From CAZYJD01 sp964647785 (GTDB lineage: Bacteria > Bacteroidota > Bacteroidia > NS11-12g > UBA9320): a stretch of 15,276 nucleotides of DNA. Positions 1-6,686 of the stretch are shown here, one piece after another; the stretch's first letter is position 1; each line of letters starts with the position of its first letter. A program made the position numbers and the translations under genes. The notes beneath the pieces are model-generated. The model saw nothing but the letters and a program-made list of their open reading frames with translations, searched no databases and had not been told where the DNA came from. Where the stretch lies: the NCBI GenBank assembly GCA_964647785.1, contig CAZYJD010000048.1, forward strand, positions 1 to 15,276, given 5' to 3'.

Positions 1-77
1 AAGAGATCATTGTACCTCTTCCGATCCTTCTCAATACTGATATCCAAAATTTCCGGACTGTAGTTGAAATCATTCAT
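1..77 (-). CDS. 5' end of an unidentified gene, cut by the window edge
   Basis: Reading leftwards from the ATG at 77 gives 25 codons without a stop, beginning MNDFNYSPEI and continuing into a charged stretch rich in D, E, K and R. The gene runs off the window, so product and length are unknown. No Shine-Dalgarno sequence and no clear TAnnTTTG box is visible upstream on this strand. A second ATG four bases inside (73) also opens an unstopped frame, but its product is less protein-like. The gene is divergent from the receiver gene at 284, leaving a 206-bp spacer. I do not recognise the N-terminus. Confidence 0.42.
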   Translation of the reverse strand, partial: MNDFNYSPEILDISIEKDRKRYNDL

Positions 78-220
78 TTTATCTAGGGATTTATAACATT
101 ATCACTCATACTTCCAAAATCCAGCAAATTAGGGCATTCAAATTCATCTTCAAACCCCACCCGCCTTTTTATCCTAAAAAGCTACTAAAAGGAACAAATT
201 CTCAGTTGAAATAATTAAAT

Positions 221-251
221 TTTTACGGTAAGAAAAAAACTTCTATATTTG
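221..251 (+). promoter_or_regulatory. Bacteroidota-type promoter for the receiver gene
   Basis: A perfect TAnnTTTG -7 box (TATATTTG, 244-251) lies 32 bp before the ATG at 284. Nineteen bp upstream is TTTT (221-224), an imperfect match to the TTTG -33 element. The remainder of the 78-283 spacer is AT-rich and shows nothing else I can name. Confidence 0.6.
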
Positions 252-283
252 TTTTAATTGTATATCTGTTGACTGGTCAAATT

Positions 284-748
284 ATGGAAGGACTCAAACC
301 CAATGTGCTATTTGTTGATGATGAGGTTTTCAACCTCAGTTCTTTTAGAGCAAATTTCCGTAAGGATTTCAATGTCTTCCTTGCTGACTCTGCTGAACAG
401 GCTTATCAAGTCTTAAATGAAAATGAAGTACATGTGGTTATCTCTGATCACCGCATGCCCGGAAAAACCGGGGTAGAATTTCTTTCTTCGCTGATCGACA
501 AACATCCTGCAGCCATTCGAATATTGCTCACAGGATGCTCTGAAGTAGATATTATTGTGAATGCCATCAATCAGGGGCAGGTATATCGTTACATGACCAA
601 ACCCTGGGACAAAGAGGAGTTAATCAGTACGGTGCTGGGGGCCTTTGAAATATATCAGAGTCAGCAGCAAACCCATATCACCAAAAAAAGTCTCGAAGAA
701 ACGAACAAACAATTGGAGTTCATGTTGCGACAGAAACTCATTTCTTAA
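284..748 (+). CDS. Stand-alone response-regulator receiver protein
   Basis: A single CheY-like receiver domain (residues about 6-120 of 154) followed by a charged helical tail. Visible landmarks are the acidic pair D12-D13 (VDDE), the phospho-acceptor D55 in SDHRMPG, the switch threonine T83 in LLTG, and the conserved lysine K106 in TKPWD. The KPWD ending and the AINQGQVYRY stretch before it resemble receivers related to the RpfG type. There is no output domain: the tail (ESTNKQ-like helix ending MLRQKLIS) is short, so it probably works by protein contact, as a phosphorelay or signalling intermediate. An in-frame TTG at 269 would add five residues, but it lies only about 18 bp after the -7 box and the sequence reads naturally from ATG 284. 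No partner kinase is visible; the cut gene at 1-77 cannot be judged. Confidence 0.9.
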   Translation: MEGLKPNVLFVDDEVFNLSSFRANFRKDFNVFLADSAEQAYQVLNENEVHVVISDHRMPGKTGVEFLSSLIDKHPAAIRILLTGCSEVDIIVNAINQGQVYRYMTKPWDKEELISTVLGAFEIYQSQQQTHITKKSLEETNKQLEFMLRQKLIS

Positions 749-769
749 ACAAGTTTTCATCAGATATGG

Positions 770-806
770 CGCTTTGAAGAGCTTGGTTCATCCATGTTTC
801 GAAGCG
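770..806 (+). terminator. Possible hairpin after the receiver gene
   Basis: CGCTTTGAA (770-778) can pair with TTCGAAGCG (798-806) over nine positions, including one G-U pair, around a 19-nt loop. It lies 22 bp after the receiver stop and before the pepA promoter. No T-run follows, so it is a poor intrinsic terminator and may be chance. Confidence 0.25.
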
Positions 807-824
807 TATTATTCGTGGTGCTGA

Positions 825-854
825 TTTGTCAATCGGCAAACTGACTTAATTTTG
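825..854 (+). promoter_or_regulatory. Bacteroidota-type promoter for pepA-pdxA
   Basis: TTTG (825-828), an 18-bp spacer and TAATTTTG (847-854) match both elements of the Bacteroidota housekeeping promoter. The box ends 19 bp before the pepA ATG, giving a very short leader. This is the best promoter match in the window. Confidence 0.75.
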
Positions 855-873
855 TCTCCTATTCAGCAAAATC

Positions 874-2289
874 ATGGAGACCATTTACCCTTTGCCTAAA
901 ACCATCGACGAACGAGCAAATGTTCTGAACATTGTGTTCAATGACAAAGGACCCCATGTAGAAAAAGATTCAGACACGAATGATACTCATGAAAAAAGAG
1001 GGCAAATGGAAATTGAGTACCATGGAACAGCCGCAACCCTCCGCCTAAATGCTTTAATGGAAGAAGCATCTGATGATCTGAGAAAACAACGGTCTCAATT
1101 GTGCGCGCTTTTGAGATCCTTGCCATCATACATTCAATCCGTGCATTTATACATTCGGTCTAAAAATGAATTAGCGAGCGCCTGTTCCTTCATACGCGCG
1201 CATCGTTCAGCAACTTACCGTTTCAATAAATACAAGCAAAGCAAAGACCAAGCTCCCAGCTTAAAAATCTACAGCATTGCATCAGTTCACTCGGATATAA
1301 TGGAGGCCATTGCGTTGGAGCATGCAAAAGATCTCTGCAGAGATTTGATCAATGAACCTTACTCAACCCTCAATTCGGCAGCTTTTGGCAAGAGCATTCA
1401 AGAACAATCAGAATTGCATGGCATCTCCTGTGAGCTCTTGAACGAGACCAAGATTCGGAGCTTGAAAATGGGCGGACTATTGGCCGTGAATAAAGGTTCT
1501 GCAGAACCCCCATTGTTTGCAGTTTTAGAGTACAAACCCAAAACTTACAACAATGAGCAACCTGTTGTTCTTATTGGCAAAGGCATTGTTTATGACAGTG
1601 GTGGCTTGAGTCTCAAACCCACCGCAAATAGCATGGATTTGATGAAAAGCGACATGTCAGGGGCGGCACTTGTTATCGGCTCAATGATTGCCGCAGCCAA
1701 AAACAGGCTCCCTATTCACCTGATGGCGCTCATTCCCATCACTGACAACATGCCCGGACCGGAATCCATTGCACCTGGTGATGTCATCAAAATGCACAAC
1801 GGGCTCCATGTGGAGGTAATGAACACCGATGCCGAAGGCCGACTCATCCTGGCCGATGCATTGAGTTACGCCCAAAAATACAAGCCCCAATTGGTTATAG
1901 ATTTCGCCACACTTACCGGTGCTGCGGTCCGCGCCATTGGAGATTTTGCCATGGTGGGCATGGGCACGGCATCGACGGATATTCTTAAACAATTGAAAGA
2001 AACGGCGAGCTTGAGTGGTGAAAGATGGGTAGAATTACCCCTTTGGGACGAATATGACCACGAGCTAAAATCTGAAATTGCAGACCTTAAAAATTTAGGC
2101 GGAGTCAATGCAGGCGCCATAACTGCGGGAAAATTCTTGGAGCACTTTACGGATTATCCATGGATGCATTTTGACATTGCAGGACCAGCTTTTTACCAGA
2201 AGGCCAAAGGAGAATACCCTAGCGGTGGAACCGCATTTGGCCTTCAATTCACTTATACATTTTTAAAATCATACTCTCTACATCAATGA
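874..2289 (+). CDS. pepA: Leucyl aminopeptidase, M17 family
   Basis: A cytosolic two-metal exopeptidase that removes N-terminal residues, preferably leucine, from peptides; family members are hexamers. The 471 residues split into a poorly conserved N-terminal domain (about 1-145) and the catalytic domain (about 150-470). Metal and catalytic residues match E. coli PepA spacing: K236 and D241 in GKGIVYDSGG, K248, D260 in MKSDMSGAA, then D319, E321 and R323 in the signature NTDAEGRL. One extra residue lies between K248 and D260. The segment near 405-425 (GGVNAGAITAGKFL) is also typical. The start at 874 is 19 bp after a strong -7 box and has no Shine-Dalgarno. The stop overlaps the pdxA start as ATGA, so the two are probably co-transcribed and translationally coupled, although their pathways are unrelated. 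Confidence 0.95.
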   Translation: METIYPLPKTIDERANVLNIVFNDKGPHVEKDSDTNDTHEKRGQMEIEYHGTAATLRLNALMEEASDDLRKQRSQLCALLRSLPSYIQSVHLYIRSKNELASACSFIRAHRSATYRFNKYKQSKDQAPSLKIYSIASVHSDIMEAIALEHAKDLCRDLINEPYSTLNSAAFGKSIQEQSELHGISCELLNETKIRSLKMGGLLAVNKGSAEPPLFAVLEYKPKTYNNEQPVVLIGKGIVYDSGGLSLKPTANSMDLMKSDMSGAALVIGSMIAAAKNRLPIHLMALIPITDNMPGPESIAPGDVIKMHNGLHVEVMNTDAEGRLILADALSYAQKYKPQLVIDFATLTGAAVRAIGDFAMVGMGTASTDILKQLKETASLSGERWVELPLWDEYDHELKSEIADLKNLGGVNAGAITAGKFLEHFTDYPWMHFDIAGPAFYQKAKGEYPSGGTAFGLQFTYTFLKSYSLHQ

Positions 2290-3368
2290 GTCAAAAAAAT
2301 AAAATAGGCATCAGCCTGGGCGACATGAATGGCATAGGGATGGAAATCTTGCTCAAATCCTTTTCTGATGAGCGCATGTTTCATCATTGCACTCCTGTGC
2401 TTTATGCCACACCTCAAATCTTCAAGTTCTACAAAAAGCAATTGGAACTGGAAAACCCCTGGTATCATCCGATCAAAGACACCTCAGAATGTGTAGACGA
2501 TAAGATCAATCTGAAAATCATTCCAGATTGTGAAGATCTGCAAATAGAGCCAGGAAAGGCAAGTGAACAATCGGGGAAAGCCGCATTTCTCAGTTTGCAG
2601 GCAGCGGTAATGGATATTCGAAACGGACAGACTGACAATCTGCTCACCCTTCCTATCAATAAGCATATCATGCCCAAAGAGCTTTTTCCTTATGCCGGGC
2701 ATACCGATTATTTGGCAGAAGAACTTGGAGCTGAATCACATATGATGCTTTTGGTAAGTGATGAGCTGCGAGTTGGGTTGGTAACAGGACATGTGCCGGT
2801 GAGTAAAATTGCAGGGAGCCTGCATACGGATATGATCTTATCTAAACTCAGATTGCTTGCAGAGGGCCTCAAAACAGATTTTGGCATACGTAAACCCAAA
2901 ATCGCTGTTTTAGGTCTGAACCCTCACTCCGGCGACAATGGACTGATTGGATCCGAAGAAAAAGACATCATTTTACCAGCCATTAAAAAAGCCGTAGAAG
3001 AAGAGATACTGGCATTCGGGCCATACCCGGCTGATGGCTTTTTCGGTAATTCGCTTTACAGAAATTTCGACGCTGTACTTGCCATGTATCACGATCAGGG
3101 ACTCATTCCATTTAAATACGCTGCTTTTGAAAGTGGGGTGAACTACACCATGGGCTTGCCAATTATACGCACCTCACCAGATCATGGCACAGCATACGAC
3201 ATCGCGGGTAAAGGCATTGCATCAGCAAGTTCGTTGATCGAAGCCATTTTTCTGAATAACCAACTGTATCGTAACAGATTGGAGTACTTTGAGATCAATA
3301 AAAACCCCCTTCCGTACACCAAATACAGAAAAGAAAAGTTCAGCATTGGCGTTCCCCGACTGGAATGA
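2286..3368 (+). CDS. pdxA: 4-hydroxythreonine-4-phosphate dehydrogenase
   Basis: Catalyses the NAD-dependent oxidation of 4-phosphohydroxy-L-threonine in the DXP-dependent branch of pyridoxal 5'-phosphate synthesis; the product is used by PdxJ. The 360 residues show the family landmarks: substrate-binding H139-T140 in AGHTDYL, and three metal-binding histidines, H169 in TGHVPV, H214 in LNPHSGDNG and H269 in AMYHDQGLIPFK. SPDHGTAYDIAGKG (297-310) is the C-terminal signature. The N-terminal motif reads GDMNGIG rather than the GDPxGIG of proteobacteria, a variant I associate with Bacteroidota. It is slightly longer than E. coli PdxA (329). It starts inside the pepA stop codon (ATGA, 2286-2289). 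No pdxJ is present, so that step must be encoded elsewhere. Confidence 0.95.
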   Translation: MSQKNKIGISLGDMNGIGMEILLKSFSDERMFHHCTPVLYATPQIFKFYKKQLELENPWYHPIKDTSECVDDKINLKIIPDCEDLQIEPGKASEQSGKAAFLSLQAAVMDIRNGQTDNLLTLPINKHIMPKELFPYAGHTDYLAEELGAESHMMLLVSDELRVGLVTGHVPVSKIAGSLHTDMILSKLRLLAEGLKTDFGIRKPKIAVLGLNPHSGDNGLIGSEEKDIILPAIKKAVEEEILAFGPYPADGFFGNSLYRNFDAVLAMYHDQGLIPFKYAAFESGVNYTMGLPIIRTSPDHGTAYDIAGKGIASASSLIEAIFLNNQLYRNRLEYFEINKNPLPYTKYRKEKFSIGVPRLE

Positions 3369-3377
3369 TTGGTTTGT

Positions 3378-3408
3378 TTTGCTTTTAAAGCAGTTTTTGC
3401 TAAATTTG
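3378..3408 (+). promoter_or_regulatory. Promoter of the yceD-rpmF-plsX-fabH-accBC-trmH run
   Basis: TTTG (3378-3381), a 19-bp spacer and TAAATTTG (3401-3408) match the Bacteroidota -33/-7 pattern, 25 bp before the DUF177 ATG. The spacer contains a small GCTTTTAAAGC inverted repeat (3381-3391) followed by AGTTTTTG, which could act as a weak terminator for pdxA, though its stem is only 4-5 bp. Confidence 0.7.
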
Positions 3409-3421
3409 CCGACTATTTTTC

Positions 3422-3426
3422 GGAGG
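3422..3426 (+). promoter_or_regulatory. Shine-Dalgarno GGAGG before the DUF177 gene
   Basis: GGAGG ends 7 bp before the ATG at 3434, an ideal anti-16S match. The other starts in this window have none of comparable quality (trhO has only AGGG), so this site is exceptional here and supports the chosen start. Confidence 0.7.
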
Positions 3427-3433
3427 CGAGTGT

Positions 3434-3955
3434 ATGCTGAAATTCTTTGATATCGAATTTGTCAAACTAAAAAATGGGGTGCATGAGTTCGACTATAAGT
3501 TACAGGACACCTTCTTTTCCGAGAAAGAAGGTTCGCTTTATGAAAGCGGACAGATAGACGTTCATTTAACATTCAGAAAATCAGACAATCTGTTTGTGCT
3601 AGACTTTTCTCTGCAGGGATTTGTTGGCACCGACTGCGACCGTTGTACAGATCCAATCCGCGTGGCATTGGATACCAGCAGTCGCTTGAATGTGCGCATT
3701 GATCCTGAGAAGGCAGGCATGGATGAGGAGCCGGATCTTTGGTACATCGATCCCTATGCACACAAACTCAATGTTTATGATTATTTGTATGACACCATTT
3801 GTGTCTCTCTGCCCCTGAGAAAAGTTTGCTCAGAATCAATGGATGAAAAATTATGCAACCACGATTTTGAAGAAAAAATCAGCAAGGAAGACCACGGTGA
3901 AAATGCGTCAGAAGACCCACGTTGGTCAAAATTGAAAGACTTATTGAATAATTAA
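3434..3955 (+). CDS. yceD: DUF177 / YceD family protein
   Basis: DUF177 proteins are encoded just before rpmF in most bacteria and plants; a role in 23S rRNA accumulation or large-subunit assembly has been reported, with mechanism unsettled. The 173-residue protein has the family pattern: a beta-rich N-terminal half, the CDRC motif (C68, C71), a central acidic strip with LWYIDPYA (102-109), a helix before LPLRKVC (C132), and the C-terminal DPRWSKLKDLL (161-171). The usual second cysteine cluster is reduced to C132 and C141. It opens the operon, 5 bp ahead of rpmF, and is the only gene here with a strong Shine-Dalgarno. Family assignment rests on these motifs plus the rpmF neighbour. Confidence 0.85.
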   Translation: MLKFFDIEFVKLKNGVHEFDYKLQDTFFSEKEGSLYESGQIDVHLTFRKSDNLFVLDFSLQGFVGTDCDRCTDPIRVALDTSSRLNVRIDPEKAGMDEEPDLWYIDPYAHKLNVYDYLYDTICVSLPLRKVCSESMDEKLCNHDFEEKISKEDHGENASEDPRWSKLKDLLNN

Positions 3956-3960
3956 GAAAA

Positions 3961-4146
3961 ATGGCACATCCCAAACGTAAAATCTCTAAAACCCGGAGAG
4001 ACAAAAGAAGAACTCACCACAAACTCGAGAGCAAACCAATGATCAAGGATGCCTCTACTGGTGAAGTGTCTGTTTACCATCGTCTAAACCTGGAAACAGG
4101 TATGTACCGCGGTAAGAAAGTACTTCCCGGCAAAGACGACATCTAA
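3961..4146 (+). CDS. rpmF: Large-subunit ribosomal protein L32 (bL32)
   Basis: A 61-residue basic protein opening MAHPKRKISKTRRDKRRTHH, the conserved L32 N-terminus, with H replacing the V found at residue 3 in many bacteria. The C-terminal half (STGEVSVYHRL, YRGKKVL) keeps the family outline. There is no cysteine at all, so the zinc ribbon of cysteine-containing L32 proteins is absent; this is a C-minus form. It lies 5 bp after DUF177 and 17 bp before plsX, the near-universal order for this cluster. Confidence 0.95.
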   Translation: MAHPKRKISKTRRDKRRTHHKLESKPMIKDASTGEVSVYHRLNLETGMYRGKKVLPGKDDI

Positions 4147-4163
4147 CACAGAGATAGTCTTCA

Positions 4164-5102
4164 ATGAGAATTGGCATTGATGCAATGGGTGGAGATTATG
4201 CTCCACTCGAAGCAGTAAAAGGAGCCCTTGAAGCATCTCAGGTCAGCGATCTGAATGATGTAGAATTGGTGCTTATTGGCCGTGAAGAAGAAATACGGTC
4301 TTGTTTTCGTGAGGTTGGTGCCGAATACGGAAACGTCCAAATTGTGCACGCGGATGAAGTTATTAGTATGAGCGAGCACCCAACCAAAGCTGTTTCACAG
4401 AAGAAAAAGAGTTCGATCAACATAGGTATGCATCTTCTGGCAGAAGGCAAGCTGGATGCTTTTGCCTCTGCAGGAAACACGGGTGCAATGTTGGTGTCAT
4501 CTCTTTATTTCATTAAAGCCATCGATGGCATCAACCGGCCTTCACTTTCAACCGTATTGCCCAAAACCGATGGTAGCACTGGGGTTCTGCTTGATATCGG
4601 CCTCAATAGCGACGTAAAGCCAGAGACTCTTTACCAATTTGCGTTACTCGGTTCGCTTTACGCCCAACACGTGTACCATATTGATCTTCCACGGGTGGGT
4701 CTATTGAGCATCGGTGAAGAAAAGGGAAAAGGCAATTTGCTTACACAGGCAGCCTATCCATTGTTTGAAAGCAGCAGAAAAATCAATTTTATCGGAAACA
4801 TCGAAGGACGTCACCTTTTCACAGATAGAGCTGATGTTGTTGTTTGCGATGGTTTCACCGGAAATGTAATTCTCAAGACTTGTGAGGGCTTTTTCTACAA
4901 CCTGCTTCAAAGGGGAATAGAAGACGATTACCTAAACCGTTTCAATTTTGAACACTATGGAGGCTCGGCCATATTAGGTATCAATAAACCGGTTATTGTG
5001 GGACATGGAATTTCTAAAGCACGCACCTTTGTTAGCATGGTGCGCCTGAGCAAAGAAGTGGTATTGTCACGCTTAAGTGAAAAGATTACAATCGTATTGT
5101 AG
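4164..5102 (+). CDS. plsX: Phosphate acyltransferase PlsX
   Basis: Converts acyl-ACP and inorganic phosphate to acyl-phosphate, the donor for PlsY in the first step of membrane phospholipid synthesis; a peripheral membrane or cytosolic enzyme. The 312 residues open with the family signature MRIGIDAMGGDYAP. Further conserved blocks are SAGNTGAM (102-109), LLDIGLNSDVKPE (142-154), LSIGEEKGKGN (181-191), CDGFTGNVILK (228-238) and YGGSAILGINKPVIVGHG (265-282). It is somewhat shorter than E. coli PlsX (356). It sits between rpmF and fabH, so acyl-phosphate synthesis and chain initiation are expressed together. The stop codon lies inside a small hairpin (TACAAT/ATTGTA, 5087-5101) without a T-run. 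Confidence 0.95.
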   Translation: MRIGIDAMGGDYAPLEAVKGALEASQVSDLNDVELVLIGREEEIRSCFREVGAEYGNVQIVHADEVISMSEHPTKAVSQKKKSSINIGMHLLAEGKLDAFASAGNTGAMLVSSLYFIKAIDGINRPSLSTVLPKTDGSTGVLLDIGLNSDVKPETLYQFALLGSLYAQHVYHIDLPRVGLLSIGEEKGKGNLLTQAAYPLFESSRKINFIGNIEGRHLFTDRADVVVCDGFTGNVILKTCEGFFYNLLQRGIEDDYLNRFNFEHYGGSAILGINKPVIVGHGISKARTFVSMVRLSKEVVLSRLSEKITIVL

Positions 5103-5138
5103 GAAGAATCTCCTAATTTAGCAGCTTTATTCTTTAAA

Positions 5139-6137
5139 ATGACCAAGACCAGAGCCGCCATTACGGCAATAGGAAGCTATGTACCCGAGACTGTTCTCAC
5201 CAATTTTGATCTCGAAAAAATGGTGGATACCACCGATGAATGGATCAGAAGCCGAACAGGAATCAGGGAACGTCACATCTTAAAAGAAGAAGGCAAAGGG
5301 TATTCAGATATGGCTGTTCGCGCCATCATGCCGATGCTTGAAAAGAAAGGTGTTGATCCGCTTGAAATTGAACTGATCATTGACTGCACCATCACAGGCG
5401 ACATGGTTTTCCCGGCATCAGCGAATATCATTGCTGATAAAATTGGGGCAAAAAATGCATGGGGTTTCGATCTTGCGGCAGCCTGCTCCGGTTTTCTTTT
5501 TGGCCTTGAAACCGCATCATCTTTCATAGAAAGCGGTCATTACAAAAAAATTCTTTTGGTTGGAGGCGATGTCATGAGCAGCATCATCGATTATACCGAC
5601 CGCAATACCTGCATTATTTTCGGTGATGGGGCCGGCTGTGCCCTTATCGAACCCAATGAAGAAGGTTATGGCGTCATGGATCGCCTGCTTCACAGCGATG
5701 GTAGCGGTAGAGAATTTTTATACCAGAAAGCCGGTGGATCATTGAAACCAGCCAGCATAGAAAGCGTTCAGAACCGCGAACATTATGTGTATCAGGAAGG
5801 AAAAACCGTTTTCAAGTTTGCTGTAACCAATATGGCCGATGTAAGCCATCGGATCATGTTGAGAAACGAACTCACCGCAGATGATGTCAACTGGCTTATC
5901 GCACACCAGGCCAATAAAAGAATTATTGATGCCACTGCCGATAGAATGGGGCTCCCTTCCGAAAAAGTGCTAATGAATATTGAAAGGTATGGCAACACCA
6001 CCAACGGAACCCTACCCTTGCTCATGGCAGACTTTGAAAAACAATTTAAGAAAGGTGACAACCTTATTCTATCAACTTTTGGCGGTGGTTTCACTTGGGG
6101 ATCGATCTTTTTAAAATGGGCCTACGACCCTGAGTAA
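5139..6137 (+). CDS. fabH: Beta-ketoacyl-ACP synthase III (KAS III)
   Basis: Condenses acetyl-CoA (or a branched starter) with malonyl-ACP to begin type II fatty acid synthesis. The 332-residue thiolase-fold protein carries the complete Cys-His-Asn triad: C116 in AAACSGF, H256 in IAHQANKRI and N286 in YGNTTNG. The N-terminal TDEWIRSRTGIRERH (32-46) and the C-terminal FGGGFTWGSI (314-323) are diagnostic. The segment after the asparagine (TTNGTLPLLMADFEKQ) differs from the TSAAS of proteobacterial enzymes and is the form I associate with Bacteroidota. A 36-bp gap separates it from plsX; no good promoter lies in it. Bacteria of this phylum often have a second FabH, so starter specificity cannot be inferred. 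Confidence 0.95.
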   Translation: MTKTRAAITAIGSYVPETVLTNFDLEKMVDTTDEWIRSRTGIRERHILKEEGKGYSDMAVRAIMPMLEKKGVDPLEIELIIDCTITGDMVFPASANIIADKIGAKNAWGFDLAAACSGFLFGLETASSFIESGHYKKILLVGGDVMSSIIDYTDRNTCIIFGDGAGCALIEPNEEGYGVMDRLLHSDGSGREFLYQKAGGSLKPASIESVQNREHYVYQEGKTVFKFAVTNMADVSHRIMLRNELTADDVNWLIAHQANKRIIDATADRMGLPSEKVLMNIERYGNTTNGTLPLLMADFEKQFKKGDNLILSTFGGGFTWGSIFLKWAYDPE

Positions 6138-6182
6138 TTTTTATTTATCCTATTTTCGTTTCAACGCAATCAAAATCGTTAT

Positions 6183-6680
6183 ATGGAATTAAAAGAAATC
6201 CAACAGCTAATCAAATTTGTCTCTTCTTCGGGTGTAGATGAAGTTGAAATAGAACAAAAAGACTTCAAGCTATCTATTAAAAAGACAGCAAAAACTGAAA
6301 CCATTACGGTGGCTGCACCTCCACAAATTCAGGCGCAAGTGCCGTCAATACCACAAGCAATGCCGGCAGCTCCAGCAGCCCCTGCACCACAAGCTCAAGA
6401 CAGCTCTGCTGCTGCTCCTGAAGCATCAGCAGACGACAAGTTGGTAGCCATCAAATCACCCATGATTGGCACTTTTTACAGAAGTCCATCACCAGACAAA
6501 CCCCCATTTATCAACGTGGGAGATAACATAACCAAGGGCCAGGTTAGCTGTATCATTGAAGCTATGAAATTGTTCAATGAAATTGAATCCGAAATTGAAG
6601 GAAAAGTGGTGAAGGTTCTGGTAGATGATGCCACACCGGTTGAATATGATCAACCCTTGTTCCTCATTGAAGTAAAATAA
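6183..6680 (+). CDS. accB: Biotin carboxyl carrier protein of acetyl-CoA carboxylase
   Basis: Carries the biotin that shuttles carboxyl groups from AccC to the carboxyltransferase AccAD. Of 165 residues, about 1-38 form the N-terminal domain, 43-83 a flexible Ala/Pro/Gln-rich linker, and 87-165 the biotinyl domain. The biotin-accepting lysine is K129 in IIEAMKLFNEIE, with leucine after it where E. coli has methionine. The MIGTFYRSPSPD block (94-105) is the protruding thumb region typical of bacterial AccB. It lies 45 bp after fabH and 6 bp before accC. TATTTTCG at 6151-6158 is one base off a -7 box and could give extra accBC expression, but has no clear -33 partner. Confidence 0.95.
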   Translation: MELKEIQQLIKFVSSSGVDEVEIEQKDFKLSIKKTAKTETITVAAPPQIQAQVPSIPQAMPAAPAAPAPQAQDSSAAAPEASADDKLVAIKSPMIGTFYRSPSPDKPPFINVGDNITKGQVSCIIEAMKLFNEIESEIEGKVVKVLVDDATPVEYDQPLFLIEVK

Positions 6681-6686
6681 CTCCAC

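Noticed and set aside
165..181. CTTTTT/AAAAAG inverted repeat in the left spacer
   Set aside because: Only six A-T-rich pairs, at the 5' side of both flanking genes, so it cannot be their terminator and is expected by chance in AT-rich DNA.
5097..5121. TTG and TAATTTAG between plsX and fabH as a promoter
   Set aside because: The -7 box has a mismatch and the spacer is 14 bp, well short of the usual 18-20.
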